DNA of 64,000 nucleotides from Artemisia argyi (GCA_030686995.1 CM060680.1:84937104-85001103); one strand, 5' to 3'; positions 48,301-60,439 are shown, counted from the first letter of the stretch. The notes: generated by a model from the sequence alone, not told the origin. A program made the numbers and translations.

Positions 48301-49165
48301 GATGCATCAAAAGATCTCAATAGGAACACGTGCTACTTCTACAACTGGTTGTTCAACATTAAGGACACCAGGTGTAATACTATGAGTCCTACGTAGATCT
48401 TAGCAATCTACCAGAACATTCATGAGAGAATTTACTTATGTGATTCTCAAATGATTGAATGGAAATTCCTGCCAGAGTCAACATCAAGCAGCCCTGAAGC
48501 TGGTCACTTAGGTAATTCCTTATGGATTACGCTTAGTGGTCGCGGTGGTTACCAATGGTCTACAGTCGTGGAGTGAACTCCAGCGACTCACCCAGTCATT
48601 GATTTACTCAGGTAGATAGTGTAACTCCTCTCAGGGGTTGCCAATTGGGAACGGTCTTGGTAAGGATTAGAAGGAGTCTTCACACTATGTTGTTGACGAT
48701 CTCTAATTCCAAACCTGTAACTACCGGGTGATTTATTGCTAACTGTTTGCTTACAGGAATTTCTGATGATTGCTGCTGATTGCTGAAAAGATGTCGATCC
48801 GTCACCTCGTGCTCACACTTAATCATCTATATCAAAGAAATCATGAGATCTCAAAGGCATTCATCTAAAGCTTCTGCTTCTCTGATGCTGAAAACATGAT
48901 TCAAAGAAAAGTGTGAGCATGCCAATTCAACAATTACTAGATCACATGGAGACGATACTGTACAAAGATGACTTAGAGACACACATTGGGATGATAAACT
49001 CAGAGAACCTTCAAGGAACATCCAAGATATCAAACAAGTCATCAAAAGTCCACTGTTGGAAGCACAAAGAGTAATGACTTTGAAGAATCAACGGATACAA
49101 GCTAGAGCTAAAGATCAATGTATAGAATGCTAAGATTCAATTTATTTTTTCTAGGGTGACCTCCC

Positions 49166-49177
49166 TTAGGGGGAGAT
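49166..49177 (+). promoter_or_regulatory. Polypurine tract of the LARD
   Basis: 'taggggg agat' immediately before the TGTTAGG start of the 3' LTR. It is the functional tract by position; many look-alikes lie upstream in the interior. Confidence 0.85.
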
Positions 49178-49562
49178 TGTTAGGATTAAGAAAAAGGTTC
49201 GGTTACCCCATGTATTTACATACTTAGCGTAGCTCTTAGTTTTGTATTTATTAGATTAGATATTATAGTAATAGATTAGATATTAGTCACACCGTGGAGG
49301 ACGGACGGGTCTTTACCCACTGTACACCTGATCCACAGCCCGCAGGAGGGCGTATAATGTAAGTGTATATATACCCCTTCCCACACAAGGGAAGGGTTGG
49401 TTGTTTCTAATAATATACACACACTTCAAAGGTGTTTCTCTCACTAGAACTTCCCACTCTCTCAACTCTCTCTCTCTAAAACTCTTACCATGGCATACTT
49501 GTTCTTCCATCATACAAGACCACCCGAATCACCACATAATCAACATATGTTTCGATCCTACA
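49178..49562 (+). repeat. 3' LTR of the LARD (385 bp)
   Basis: Same length and ends as the 5' LTR, with ten substitutions and no indel by hand alignment. Followed directly by caaaa (49563-49567) and then the host ORF codons for PPADMEP. Confidence 0.93.
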
Positions 49563-49567
49563 CAAAA

Positions 49568-51832
49568 GCCACCCGCTGATATGGAACCCATAACCACCCC
49601 CGGAGGTGCGCATTACTTGGGAACTGACCTTGAGGACCAGGTAGATAAAACCCAATCTATCGGATTTAAGGGGTCAGGACCTGGCCAAAATGAAGGCAAG
49701 TCTTCTTATGAAGAGGATCCGGATAACCTCCTGTTGCAGATTACCTCACTAGCTGATGCTCAGGCCGCCCTGTTCTCTGATGATGAATTTCACAGTGATG
49801 AGGAGATTTTTGAAGCTGGAGATGATATGGTGGTTGAAGAGACAGTCCCAGAACCAATTCCTCAGTCTCCTCAACCCTCTGACATTGAGGCCGCTGAAAC
49901 TCACTCTACATCAGAGTCCTCAGAAGATGATCAAGCTCCTCTCACAGAGAAAGTTTTCACCAAATTCATCAAGAAGATAACTAACATTTTGAACAGGGGG
50001 GTCACTGACGAGGTGTTTAACATGCATACTGAGCAAGCAGTCCACTACCACCTCCTCAAAGATGCTGTTGAAGACTTTAATGATGATGTCAGGGAGAAAA
50101 ATTCCACAGTCACCTACTTCCTGACACAAATGGTCTCTCAACTCAACCAGTTTTCGGAATCCTTCAACAAGCAGAATACATGGGTTCAGTCTGTTCAAGA
50201 ATCGGTCAAGGACGATCCTGAGCTAACCAGGAAGCTTCTTTAGGCATCTGAGACTTATCAGGTAAACTCAGTGACCCTCACTGAGTTACTTGACTTGCTA
50301 AAGGGATCGAATGTTCAGGGTCTCACCACAACTGTGGAGTCTCTTAAATCTTCCTTCACTAGAATGGAAGAATCAGTGGCAGCTCAATCCCAAAGGTCCA
50401 CTTCTCTGGCATGGATTTGGGATCCAGGATGATAGCTGTTGAACATGCTTAGGCTACACTTGAATCCAAAGTATCTCGCATTCAATAGGATACTCAGGAG
50501 ATCAAGTCTATGATGATGGAACTTTTTCACGCATTCAAGGGTACATCTACTTCGTCAGTTCCTCCAACACTTGCCATCATTGCTGTTCAGGCAAATGTTG
50601 AGGGGGAGAATGTTCCTGAAACCCCTGTTACTGACGAACAAGAAGCTGGACAGCCCTCTCACACTGAGGCGGAGCGTGTCACTGAAGCCACTCCAATCAC
50701 TGAAGTTCCACCGCAAAAGGAACCAGTCTCCTCCACTCTCAGGCAGGACAGAGGAAAAAGTATTGCTACCACCTCTGAACCTGAAATTGTACTGAAGCCT
50801 GCCTCAACCATAGTCAGATATGACCCTGATGAACCTATCAGAGTCCCGTTTGAAATCAATGGAGTAGTACATCATCTCACCAATGTCGAAATTCAAGCTC
50901 ACATGGAAAGGATTGAGATACTACAAAAGGTAGCTGAAGAGGAGAGGATGAGCAAGCCTGCCCTTATAAAGGTTGTTCATGAGGAAGCTGAAAAGATTGG
51001 TCTGGATACAGAGGCACTAGCCACAGAGCAAGCTGGTGCAGCCTTTAAAAAAGCTCAGGAAGAAGAGTTGAGTGCTCTCAAAAAGAAAAGGGAAGAAAAG
51101 CTCAGGAAGGACACTCATATAAGAAAGACCAGGATTGAAAAGTATCATTGGGTGATGAAAAAAAGGCTGAAACCGGAAACCATCACTGACATTCAAATTC
51201 ATCGCAACACCAATCCTGCCATAGTCACTGTCTTCAGGGGACAGGATAAAAGAGTGATGGAAGTTCACAAACCATTCAGGTTTGCTGACTTTGGCATCAC
51301 TGAACTTGATGAGCTCCGTCCCATCATTGCCAAGAAGAACAATGCTGTGGTACCCAAGCTTCTCAAGTCACTGAAGGAAAGGTATGACAGACTGAAAGCA
51401 ATGCCTGAAGCACTAAACATTCCCTCCCTTCTTCCTGATTAAACAACTGAGACTGCTCCATCTAAGGCCTCCAGGAGGAAAAGGAAGCATATTGAGATAG
51501 AGCCTGAGATCAAAGTACCAGGGCTGGACTGTGACGGGTCGCTTCCTGAAGGGATCACTTTTGTTAACAATATGGTCCTTGAAGCACCTGAAAGAGGCTT
51601 ATGTTTCACTGATGAGTATGGAAACCTAGCTTTCCAAAGATGGTCTGATATGGAAAAGGCAGGAATTAAAGCAATGCTCATGTACCTCATGTTGGCGTCC
51701 CCCATCAAGAGTACTGAGAACAAAAGATTCTGCCAGGACTTAGAAGCAATGATTAATGAACATCCTGAAAGATATCTACTCAGAACAAAGAAAGCAAAGC
51801 TTGAAGCCCTTGGATACCACCTGAACATCTAA
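49568..51832 (+). pseudogene. SIRE-like 3' ORF, C-terminal part
   Basis: Continues directly after the LARD: dropping the insert and one CAAAA copy keeps the reading frame. An acidic segment (LLQITSLADAQAALFSDDEF) leads to a stop at 50243 (Gln to TAG), and the frame shifts before 50510. The next block (50510-51442) has a Glu/Lys-rich probable coiled coil, then RLKPETITDI and VFRGQDKRVMEVHKPF. It stops at TAA 51440-51442 and reopens in the same phase to 51832 with basic RRKRKHIEIEPE and FQRWSDMEKAG. A row of about three stops and one shift means no full protein. No membrane helix is visible. Confidence 0.75.
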
Positions 51833-52027
51833 TCTGCAACAACAACTATCTTTTTATTTTTGTAATTCGTAGGACTTGTAATAACTATGAATAAACTTTG
51901 ATGTTTTGTTTAAATTATGTGTCCTACCTATAATTACATCAACATTCAGTAAGAGATGAAGACCCCTGCAAACTCATACTAAATCAAGAGACATTTAGGC
52001 TATTTGTATGTTCAAATAGGGGGAGAT
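51833..52027 (+). other. 3' untranslated region and polypurine tract of the SIRE-like element
   Basis: A short AT-rich stretch that ends with 'aaatagggggagatt' (about 52013-52027), the polypurine primer for plus-strand synthesis, immediately before the 3' LTR. There is no coding sequence in it. Confidence 0.8.
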
Positions 52028-52900
52028 TGTTGGGTCACTGAATTCCCCAATCTTCTTCTGACAAGGATTTGAACGTAAAATAACCTAAGTGTAAACAAGT
52101 CACTGAGTGAACAGTAACTCAGTGAGTTATCTTCAGGATGCTTAGACCGAGCCTAAGAAGAAAGGTTCTCCATTCAGTGAGGCGGAACTCAGTGAGTGAG
52201 ATCTAAGCCAAGAAGAAGGTGATGGGTTCAGTGAGGATGACAATAACTCACTGAACCCCAAGACTCCTCAACAACTATCATGGTACTGAAGACTGAAGAT
52301 TTGGCAGGACTGGGCGGGAAAGTTTGAACTGTTTCATTAAAGTGCTTTATCACTTTAATGACAAACTTTCCCCAAATGGTTAAATCCAGTCTGTCATCAG
52401 AAAACACCTTTTGGACTTAACCCAAAGAAGTTTCTCTTGCCAGAGAATAAAATCTATCAAGATTTATTAAGGAACACTTAGGTCCATTGTATAATAGAGT
52501 TGTTCACATTTGTGTATAAATAGGTAGCATAAGTGAGGAGTAAAAGTTGACAAGTTTGTGCAATTAATGCAAAGCATTCAAAAACCACTTTTACTCCTCC
52601 AAAGAACAACATAGCCCCTGAGATAGCTCAGTGGGTCCTTAGTTGTCACTCAAACATTGGTTTGAGTTTAGAGAGGAGTCAATACCACACTTGTCATTTT
52701 CAATCCCAAGTGTTATTCCGCACACACTTGGGTACGATTCTTTTTGATTAACTTCTAATAAAGAATTAAACGTTGAAAAATATTGTCTCATATATTTACG
52801 TTGATTTATTGTTAATCATTATATTCATCTGAGTTAAAAGTCATATAACTTGGTTACATTAGCTTTGTAGTTATTGTTAACCAAGTAAAAGGGACCAACA
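52028..52900 (+). repeat. 3' LTR of the SIRE-like element (873 bp)
   Basis: Starts TGTTGGGTCACTG after the polypurine tract and ends GGGACCAACA, giving a perfect 6 bp inverted terminus TGTTGG/CCAACA. A TATA-like 'tgtataaatagg' lies near 52513. The U3 part holds many CAGTGAG/CTCACTG motifs. No partner 5' LTR exists in the window, so age and target duplication cannot be read. Confidence 0.8.
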
Positions 52901-53039
52901 TGTTTTAGTAATGCGGTATTTGAAATCTTTATTGAAATTATATGATTGGGATTTTACGTTGAGTTTGGATACGGTATTTTGAGTTCTCGGTTTAGTCGTT
53001 TGAAACACTTACACCTACTCTACGCCGTTGTCACAGACT
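52901..53039 (+). other. Leader between the SIRE-like LTR and the chromovirus ORF
   Basis: 139 bp, AT-rich, no feature. It is presumably the 5' untranslated part of the gypsy element. The copia LTR ends cleanly at 52900, so the copia element or a rearrangement removed the gypsy 5' LTR and primer site. Confidence 0.5.
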
Positions 53040-54127
53040 ATGGCCTCCCATACATTTGATGTTACTGAGGATCTTCTTGCTGACCCTTTCCACCCAGTAC
53101 AGATCACCATGGCTCCAGATGATCCCTACAGGATTGCCATGCATTCAGCTACTTCATCAACGACAGCAGTTACTTCTGCACCACCTGCTTCATCTACTTC
53201 TCAGGGACCCTCATCTTCTTTAGGGCTTCCTGATACTTCGAGACAGCTTACTCTTCATCAGGCTTTGGCTCATGTGGCTCCTCGTTTTGCCCATCGAGCT
53301 ACGGCATGCATGCATGTGCGCCCTTCATCACTACCCATGCACTTTGATGCTCACGCTCTCTGTTAGATGCACCACCCGCATCATTCCGTCGTCGTCCTAG
53401 ATCACCTACCCTATCACCCCACGGTTCACCTGTTCGGAGACGATGATTGATGGAGTACTACTCGGATGAGGAGGAGGAGTACGAGGGTGAGGAGGAGGCT
53501 GATGACCCTCAGGAGGCTGAGCAGGGGGATGATGACCCACGGGAGGGTGAGGAGGAGGATGATCCTCAGGAGGAGGATATGCCTGATGATGATGGTTTGC
53601 CAGCGCATCCAGCTCATGCTGAGGAGCCCGATGCTCCGATACATCCGTTAGAGCCGGTTTCACCTGATCACCAGTTTTTGTTTGATTCACCACCTGGTAG
53701 TCCCGTGGCGTCGGACGCGCCATTTGAGATATCTGTTGAGCCTGCAGATTTGGGTGAGACTGGTAGGATTTGGACTCGGATTACTTCACAGGGCAAGAGG
53801 ATCTCGCAGATGGTTAATCGAATTGAGATGGTTATTGGAGAGTTTATTGCTGAGTTGAGAGTTGATATGACTACGGTCGTGGGCGGGACGATAGCGATTA
53901 GGAGAGGTATGATGGAGATACATGAGCAGATAGAGAGTCTGCAGTGAGGTTTCATCACGGCTCGCGAGGCAGATCGCAAGCTGTGGCAGAGGAACACGGA
54001 GTTGGAAAAGGAGGTAGCAGACCAAGAGAAAGATAGTGATACTCACAGTGTCGAGTTTGGATCGTTATGGAGAGAGTTGGATGGTTTGAGACAGGAGTTG
54101 AGGAGTCTACGCCAGCATAGTGGCTAG
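53040..54127 (+). pseudogene. Accessory acidic/coiled-coil ORF upstream of gypsy gag
   Basis: ATG at 53040 (MASHTFDVTEDLLADPF). A Ser/Thr/Pro/Ala-rich N-terminal half stops at 53366, but a shifted frame continues as a basic 'RRRPRSPTLSP' segment, then through a TGA to a strongly acidic run (YYSDEEEEYEGEEEADD) and a Pro/Asp-rich stretch. It is open to TGA at 53945-53947 and reopens in phase to a TAG at 54125-54127 through a Glu/Leu-rich probable coiled coil (RELDGLRQELRSLRQ). Similar leaders precede gag in gypsy elements that I recall from Asteraceae. Function unknown. Confidence 0.6.
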
Positions 54128-54487
54128 ACAGTTGGATTATGTTGTCATGTTGCTTTCTGAACCAAGGAGTGCTTGGTTAGAAAAGCTAGTTATCTATCTT
54201 TGATGTATTTCGGTTGTATGTTCGTCTCGTTTTGGAACGATTAGTATCTTTTATGCCTTTTGTAGTTGGAATGATGTCTTGATCGCTCTTTGTATAGATG
54301 ATGGTTATTATGTATGATGTTATGTGGTTTTGGATGTCATGGAAATTGCGTTCCTATTTATTTGGTTGATGTCTTGTGGTGTATTGTTGATACTCTTCCG
54401 ATGTCTTGGCTTCATTTATCCAATTCTTGTTGAGTGTATGATACACACTATCGGAGACTCATGAACCTTGTATTGTGTTTCAGATCA
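54128..54487 (+). other. Spacer between the accessory ORF and gag
   Basis: 360 bp, T-rich, no open frame on the element's strand beyond chance and no repeat. It could carry the promoter or intron of gag, but nothing specific is visible. Confidence 0.5.
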
Positions 54488-55399
54488 ATGGCCCCACGAC
54501 GAAACCCTGTTAGAGCTACCCGAACTGGTCCTGCATCGACTACCCCTAGTCGCTGAGGACTCCGTCTTACTCGAAATGTTGAAACCCCTACTCCTGACAA
54601 CCTGGGCACCACCAATCGCAACAACAGGAATCAAAATGTTGATGTTCAAGGAGACAATGATCATGTTCCACCGAATGCACCTACTGTGGATCAAGCTATG
54701 ATCAATCAACTTGTGGAACAACGTGTTGCTGAACTACTAGCTAAGTCGAATCATTCCAACAACTCTGCTGGAACTTTTCCACCTGTTCGTACTACTGGAT
54801 GTAACTACAAGGAGTTTTGAATTTGTGGACCTATTAAGTTCGGTGGAACTGAAGGAGTGGTCTACTTGGTCAGGTGGATAGAGAAAACTGAGTGAGTGTT
54901 CAATGTCAGCAATTGTGCGGAGAATGCAAAGGTAAAGTTTGCTTCTTTTACTTTTAAGGACAAAGCATTAACTTGGTGGAACAATTACCGAAATTCGGTT
55001 GGGAGTGAAGTAGCCTATGCCATGACTTGGGAGCAATTTATGTCTTTGTTGATTCAGACTTACTGCCCAAGGAATGAGGTTAAGAAGTTGGAGATTGAGT
55101 TCTGGAATCACAAAGTGAAGGGTACTGACATGACGACTTACAATCATCGTTACCAGGAGTTAGCCTTGCTTTGCCCAGATATGGTTCAAAATGAGACTCA
55201 AAAGATTGAGAAGTATACCGATGGGTTGCCTGTGGCTACAAGGAACGATGTGATTACTGCTAGGCTTGCAAATGTTCATGAGGCCATCACGATCGCTCAA
55301 CAATTGATGGACTCGTTGGTTTTGGAAGAAGCTGGGAAGGATAAGAATGGAAAGAGGAAGAGAGACCATCACTCTAAGGGTAATGATCATCGAAACAAG
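54488..55399 (+). pseudogene. Gypsy gag, N-terminal and capsid part
   Basis: ATG at 54488 (MAPRRNPVRATRTGP). Three TGA stops interrupt the first 140 codons: after TTPSR, after CNYKEF, and before VFNVSN. From 54896 the retrotransposon gag domain is open for 168 codons: KFASFTFKDKALTWWNNYRN, MTWEQFMSLLIQTYCP, KKLEIEFWNHKVKG, DMTTYNHRYQELALLCP. The basic tail (KNGKRKRDHHSKG) ends at the insertion point. The last five bases, acaag, are the target duplication. Confidence 0.85.
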
Positions 55400-56819
55400 T
55401 GATGCATAGGGATAGCACCAGGCTTTACCTCTCGAGGGATCTCGAGAAGCTTACAACCCCCACCAGGCAGTGTACCTGATCGATGTAGTATAGTATAACG
55501 ACAAGTATCGGGGGATTGATCGTTCAACTAGGAATAGTGTCGCTAGGATTAGAAAACCTAAAGACTAGGTCTAGAGATGAGGGATGATTCTTTTTATATT
55601 TTTATATTTATTAGAAAGCAAGTAAAAATCTCGGGTTTGAAGGAGTTGGGCGGAATTAGTTGCTAATCAACTAACCCAATACTAAAGATGCAATCAAAAT
55701 AAAATACTAAAAATGAAAATAAAACTAAATTAACTAGAGTTGTGAGCAATATGTGGGAGAATTGTGTTTACTTAGATTTCACTACTCCCTAGATATCTTT
55801 TAGACATTAATTACTTGTTATAGTTGCGTGGATGACGGATTGTATTACTTAATACCATTCATGGGGTGGCGTACTTACTTCCCCAATCCTATGAGCGCCT
55901 ACTTCACTCCTATGTCGAGCCGGCTAAGAAGCTCCTAACATGGGATCACTAGAATTTGCTCATGCATTAAATACAACCAATAAAACCTAGTACACATCGC
56001 TTCATGTTTCCTAAGACGTTCAAGCATGTTACAAAATGGAGATCTGCCAGTTTTCTTAAGCCTAACATTGAAATCATTCATCCAATACAACCATAAACAA
56101 GTAATCAACACATAATTAACATCTAGGTTTCATTAGATCTAAGCAAACACAAGATAGATCTAGCCTAGCATGTTGGAATCAAGACAAGCATAAGATATAT
56201 TCAAACAACACATAGATATATTGAATGAATTAAGAGAAGATTTATCTCAATTGAACATGAAAGGATTCAAGGGGTGAAAACCCTTGAAGACACTGTAAAA
56301 TATGACCTAGGGTTTACAAAGTTCGGCCCTAGTTTTCTCCACACAAGTTCCTCCTTAATGAATGAAAAATAGAAAACTATATATAGAGTTTGATAGGTGA
56401 CGGCGTCAAGAACAAATGTCTGTCGCCGTCATCTCGCCGCCAAATGGTTACTCGGACTACCTAGATCTGGGTCTGACGCCGTCATGTAATCACCTTATGC
56501 AGGCCGTTACCAATTTATCTCTTGACGCCCTTGTTGTGACGCTGTCAGGTTTCCACTAGGTCATCATGGTTTTTACTCTTGACGCCGTCAGGATCTTCCT
56601 CTTGACGCCGTCAGGTACTGTTCTCAGCATGGAAAATTAAGACTTTGCCGTTTTCTTCACTTTTATGCTCCAAAAACATCTGAATTGCTTCCTTTTCCAG
56701 AATTCACTCCCAAAGTACCTAAAATCACAAAAGGAACGATTTAGGGCAATATTTGATCAAATAAATTCAATTCCGGACTTAAATGACCCCCTAAAAGTGG
56801 TTCATTTTTTGCCTCATCA
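55400..56819 (-). repeat. 3' LTR of Athila-like element 3
   Basis: Starts TGATGCATAGGG and ends GCCTCATCA on the + strand. It is complete, unlike the corresponding LTR of element 1, and therefore shows what was deleted there. The TGACG array lies at 56398-56613 with four perfect 11-mers. Confidence 0.93.
56398..56613 (-). promoter_or_regulatory. TGACG palindrome array in the 3' LTR of element 3
   Basis: Same layout as the partner LTR: four perfect copies; two others are decayed to tgtcgccgtca and tgacgctgtca. The changed bases in this copy relative to the partner show which sites have been lost since insertion. Confidence 0.65.
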
Positions 56820-57377
56820 TGTACCCTTACACTTGAGATTTGCTTGTCCTCAAGCAAATGCGCTTTTATTCTAGTCAAAATACAAGTTAGGCGTCATTTA
56901 ACACTAATATAAAAGTAATTACAACAAATAATCATTCCACTAAAGACCAAAGACAAGCACGGAGGTCATACACTAGCACCTCACAAATAGTGTTTAGATA
57001 CTCACATCTCTCGGGTATAATAAAGTAATATCACAATATGGAAACGGAAAATATCTCTCACTACCTGTCATAGAAAAATAGATTACCATATGCTTGGGAA
57101 AGGATCAAACCTCCACCACATGGCATAAGCACCTAGGATAAACTATCAAAGAGGTCTTTTAAAAGGGTTGTAACGTTAGGTGTAGGGATATGAAATACAC
57201 GGTTTTGTTGGATATAGGCAGTCTTTATTGGTGGCGAGTTAACAATCTTGGTTAATTACATGTACAATATGGCGTTGCTAAGCCAAGACTAGACTCGACT
57301 TAAGCTAATAAATGAAAAATAACAAAAACATAAAATAAACATAGAATGAAACGGGATGGCAGTCTGTATGTTTTTTT

Positions 57378-57417
<40 letters not shown>

Positions 57418-59254
57418 ATACACTCTTACCCTACCATCCAAAATAATATATCATAGGGAATAAAAATTCCCCTTACACTTGAATTTTTACATACTTTACA
57501 AATAACTAATCTAATGAATCGAATTAAGAAAATCAAAACACTTGGAGTACTTTTAAGATTAACGCACATACGGGGGTAATAATATGATGTTCTTCCCCAT
57601 TACTCCATAAATAAGTACTTTACCCATGAGTCCCAATCGTCCCAAAACAATATGTACAAGGATATGACTCGACTTAGCAACCATGTAATCAATTAGATAA
57701 TTAACTTAGGGTTTAACAAATAACAATAATGCACTAAATATGAGTGCATACACGGAAGGCTAAGGCGATTTGGGTGTACATTTAAGTGGGGTGTAACAAA
57801 TTCTTCCTTTAAGTAAAATGCTTAAAGTTAGAAACGAAAAGAAAGGCTCGGAGGGGTGTACTAGGGGTTTCGTGTACTAAAAATGAGTACAACGCTAAGG
57901 TGTGGGAAAAATTAATTGACTTTACTAGCCAAGTAATATGACTTAAATGGTCAAGTAATTATGATACGGGTTTAACACAAGGGTGATCCTAATGCCTCTT
58001 ATCATGTAGTAAATCCTACTACACGAATGTAGTCTCACTAGCGGTCTCGGGATGCATCACTAACGCAAGTTCTAGAATCTAAATGCTACCGGTACACTCA
58101 TAAGCACTAATAATAAATGCTTTTCCTATCAAATCTAAAGGCGAACCTCACATATTTGGGTGGAAAATTTTTCTGAATAGTACGGTTTTGTGCTAGTCAT
58201 ACAATCTCCTATCCATGAGACGCTTGCTATGGCTAAAGTTGCACTCCTAAATGTTGTAAAAAAATTTAAATTTGGCGCTAAAATTGCACTAACAAGTATT
58301 TCTCATAGTTTTATTACACATCTACTATTAAACAAACAAACTCAAGCGAAAGTGTATCTGTAAGGTATCATCATTTTACCCTCCCCTTACACTTAGGATG
58401 AACATTGTCCCCAATGTTCAAGTAAAGAATGTAAAAGTGAAATAAGTAAAACAAATGAAATCAAATACTCCCCTGATTCGCTCGGTATAGATAATAAGGT
58501 GGCCAGGTTAGATCTTCCTCCAAGAAAATGAACAATCAAAGATTCCCTTCCAGAATATAAATCATCTTCTTGTCATACATAACCTGTAAATCCTGAGAAA
58601 ACAGACAAGGCAACCTCGCATAAAATCGGCGGTAATCTATATATGCTAATAAATCCTAGAAAACAAAATAAGATATAATGCTTGTGGAATGATGTTTGCA
58701 GATGTCCTGGAGATTATAAAACTAATAATTCAACAAAAACTTTAAGACTCCGTTAGAAAAACAAAACTGGTAAAATTTCCAAATTTTTACACGTGACACC
58801 GTCAAGAGTAAACTCATGACGCCGTCAGAAGTGACCTGCAGAAATTCTTATGTTAAGTTTCCGGAAAATTTCTGGAAAAACTTGGTCCTACTTCCTGGAA
58901 AATCCTGCAAAACATCATTATGACTCGATACAAGCATTTGACTCTAACAAATACGAATATACATGTTCACTTAATATTGTGGAGAATCATGATCGGTTTT
59001 GTTTCTTAAAAACATATTTGGGGTTTCCCCTTACACTTATCTTTTGCAAAAATACCTTTGGGTGAAGTTAAGACTAGGCCAAACAACAAAGTAAAGTATT
59101 TTTACTATTTTATTTTTGAAACATGATCTACCAACAATAAAAATAAAGCATGCATACGGAAGCAAATAACAAACAAAAATAAAAATCACACAAAACATGG
59201 GTTGCCTCCCAAGAAGCGCTTGTTTTTGTTCGAGTCACGAGCCTGACTCTACCC
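56820..59254 (-). other. Non-coding interior of Athila-like element 3
   Basis: 2.4 kb between the ORF and the 3' LTR, nearly the same as 21241-23650. It contains a T run (57372-57415), short 'cccttacact' repeats next to 'ccaatgttca', and two TGACG-type motifs near 58794 and 58817 (one decayed to tgacaccgtca). No protein motif is seen on either strand. Confidence 0.75.
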
Positions 59255-60439
59255 TTATTTAACAGAAATAGGGGAGGTTTTCCCTACACTTAGGATGAAG
59301 TGCGGGTGGAAGTAGCGATACACACCCTTAGGGTGGAAATATGCCTCGTGAGGAAAGAGTGGTGGATGAATTATATGCACAAAGGGTTGTGCTCTTATCA
59401 TCATAACCTTACCTAATTCAATTGGGTTAGCGGGCGGATTAAGATTTTCTCTTAGAAAGGGATCATCTTCTATCAACTTCTAGAGACTCCTAGTTAGGAA
59501 TCCATCTTGACCTAATAAACCCGGTTTAAACCCATAATGTCTTTTGTGGTCAATCATAAATGGGTGATGTAAGCATGTAAGGTCATTTTCCACTCCTATA
59601 TTGGATTCCTCTCTACAAGGCTTAGAGTCCACTACCTTTACCCTAAGACTACCCGGACTATATGGTTTGATGGGTGGATCGGAACCTATTTCAATTCCTA
59701 AATTTTCATCCAAGGATGGAAGATTAGGTAACGGTTTCGGTTGAGGCTCCGGTTCATCAAAACTAGGAACTTCCCTATAACTAAGAGTAAGGTTATCATT
59801 ATAAGTATTCAAACCTATATCCTCTAGTTGTGTTTGGTTCAAAGGTTCTACCTCTATTGGGGTTCCTATAGTCTCTTCTACTTCTTCTGGGTAAGTTACG
59901 GGTGGTATGTGTGCCTCAAATGATGGCAGGACTTGTGGGGTACTTGGTGGGCTTAGATTTTCAACTCTATGCTCCATCTTATCAAGATTACCAATGTGCT
60001 CAGCTTGTATTGTGGTGAAATCAAACCACTTCGTGCACCCAGTTATCTCATCTATACGCTTATCCCCAAACAATCTTCTTGCTTGTTCCCTTAAACTTGC
60101 TATCAATTGATTCGTAACAACGTTTGTTGGGTTGTCCATTTTTTTGGCAAGTATGGCACAATTCTCTATGGTTTCCCATGCTTCATCAACACTTAATCCC
60201 CAAAGGTCCCCATCTGCGGCATGGTCAATGTCCATTTTGGTATAGTGGTCGACACGATGGTAAAATATTTCAATTTGGGACCACAGATCGAAATTATGAT
60301 GAGGGACTTTTCGGAGTAAATATTTAAAACGAGCCCATGCATCATAGATAGGTTCATCCTCATGTTGTTTAAACATCAAGATGTCATTTGGAGTGGGTGA
60401 ATTTCGTGGTTGATAGTATGGTGGATTCGCGTTCTCCAT
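59255..60439 (-). CDS. Gag ORF of Athila-like element 3 (one internal stop)
   Basis: ATG at 60439 (MENANPPYYQPRN); an in-frame ATG at 60481 also exists. The Athila-type gag domain is visible: PTPNDILMFKQHEDEPIYDA, WARFKYLLRKVPHH, IEIFYHRVDHYTKMDIDHAA. Then comes a linker with acidic Pro/Glu-rich sequence and a C-terminal 'HYGFKPGLLGQDGFLTRSL'. TAG at 59478-59480 interrupts the frame, which continues in phase as KLIEDDPFLRENLNPP to 59255. The protease-like part found in elements 1 and 2 is absent. It would supply capsid-like protein only. Confidence 0.75.

Larger units (their letters stand above)
40047..49165 (+). other. Non-coding interior of the LARD, built of degenerate repeats
   Basis: 9.1 kb without a recognisable protein. 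Visible structure: a TTGCGGTT-rich segment (40385-40592); four imperfect 'gatctcag...catcacagatc' units (about 40755-41100); a diverged duplication of roughly 0.5 kb (about 41985-42500 and 43225-43760); a 70 bp tandem pair (44352-44485); a 170 bp tandem pair (about 44995-45330) with a weaker third copy near 45722-45890; a 50 bp pair (about 47438 and 47549); and at least ten polypurine-like 'agggggag' tracts. It may serve as packaged RNA for a related active element, which is inference. Confidence 0.7.
39647..49562 (+). mobile_element. Copia-type LARD with short LTRs, nested in the SIRE-like 3' ORF
   Basis: Flanked by caaaa at 39642-39646 and 49563-49567. Two 385 bp LTRs differ at 10 positions by my hand count (about 2.6%). 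A TGGCATCAGAGC primer site follows the first LTR and a 'ttagggggagat' tract precedes the second. The 9.1 kb interior has no gag or pol motif on either strand and no frame over about 100 codons. It is therefore a large non-autonomous derivative. Removing it with one caaaa restores the host frame. Confidence 0.92.

Noticed and set aside
38279..51832. Calling the 3' ORF a true envelope gene
   Set aside because: Only its position is env-like. I see no signal peptide, cleavage site or membrane helix, so I kept it as an ORF of unknown function.
53406..53723. Pro/His-rich frame on the - strand
   Set aside because: It is the antisense of the acidic run of the accessory gypsy ORF; codon-strand bias explains it.
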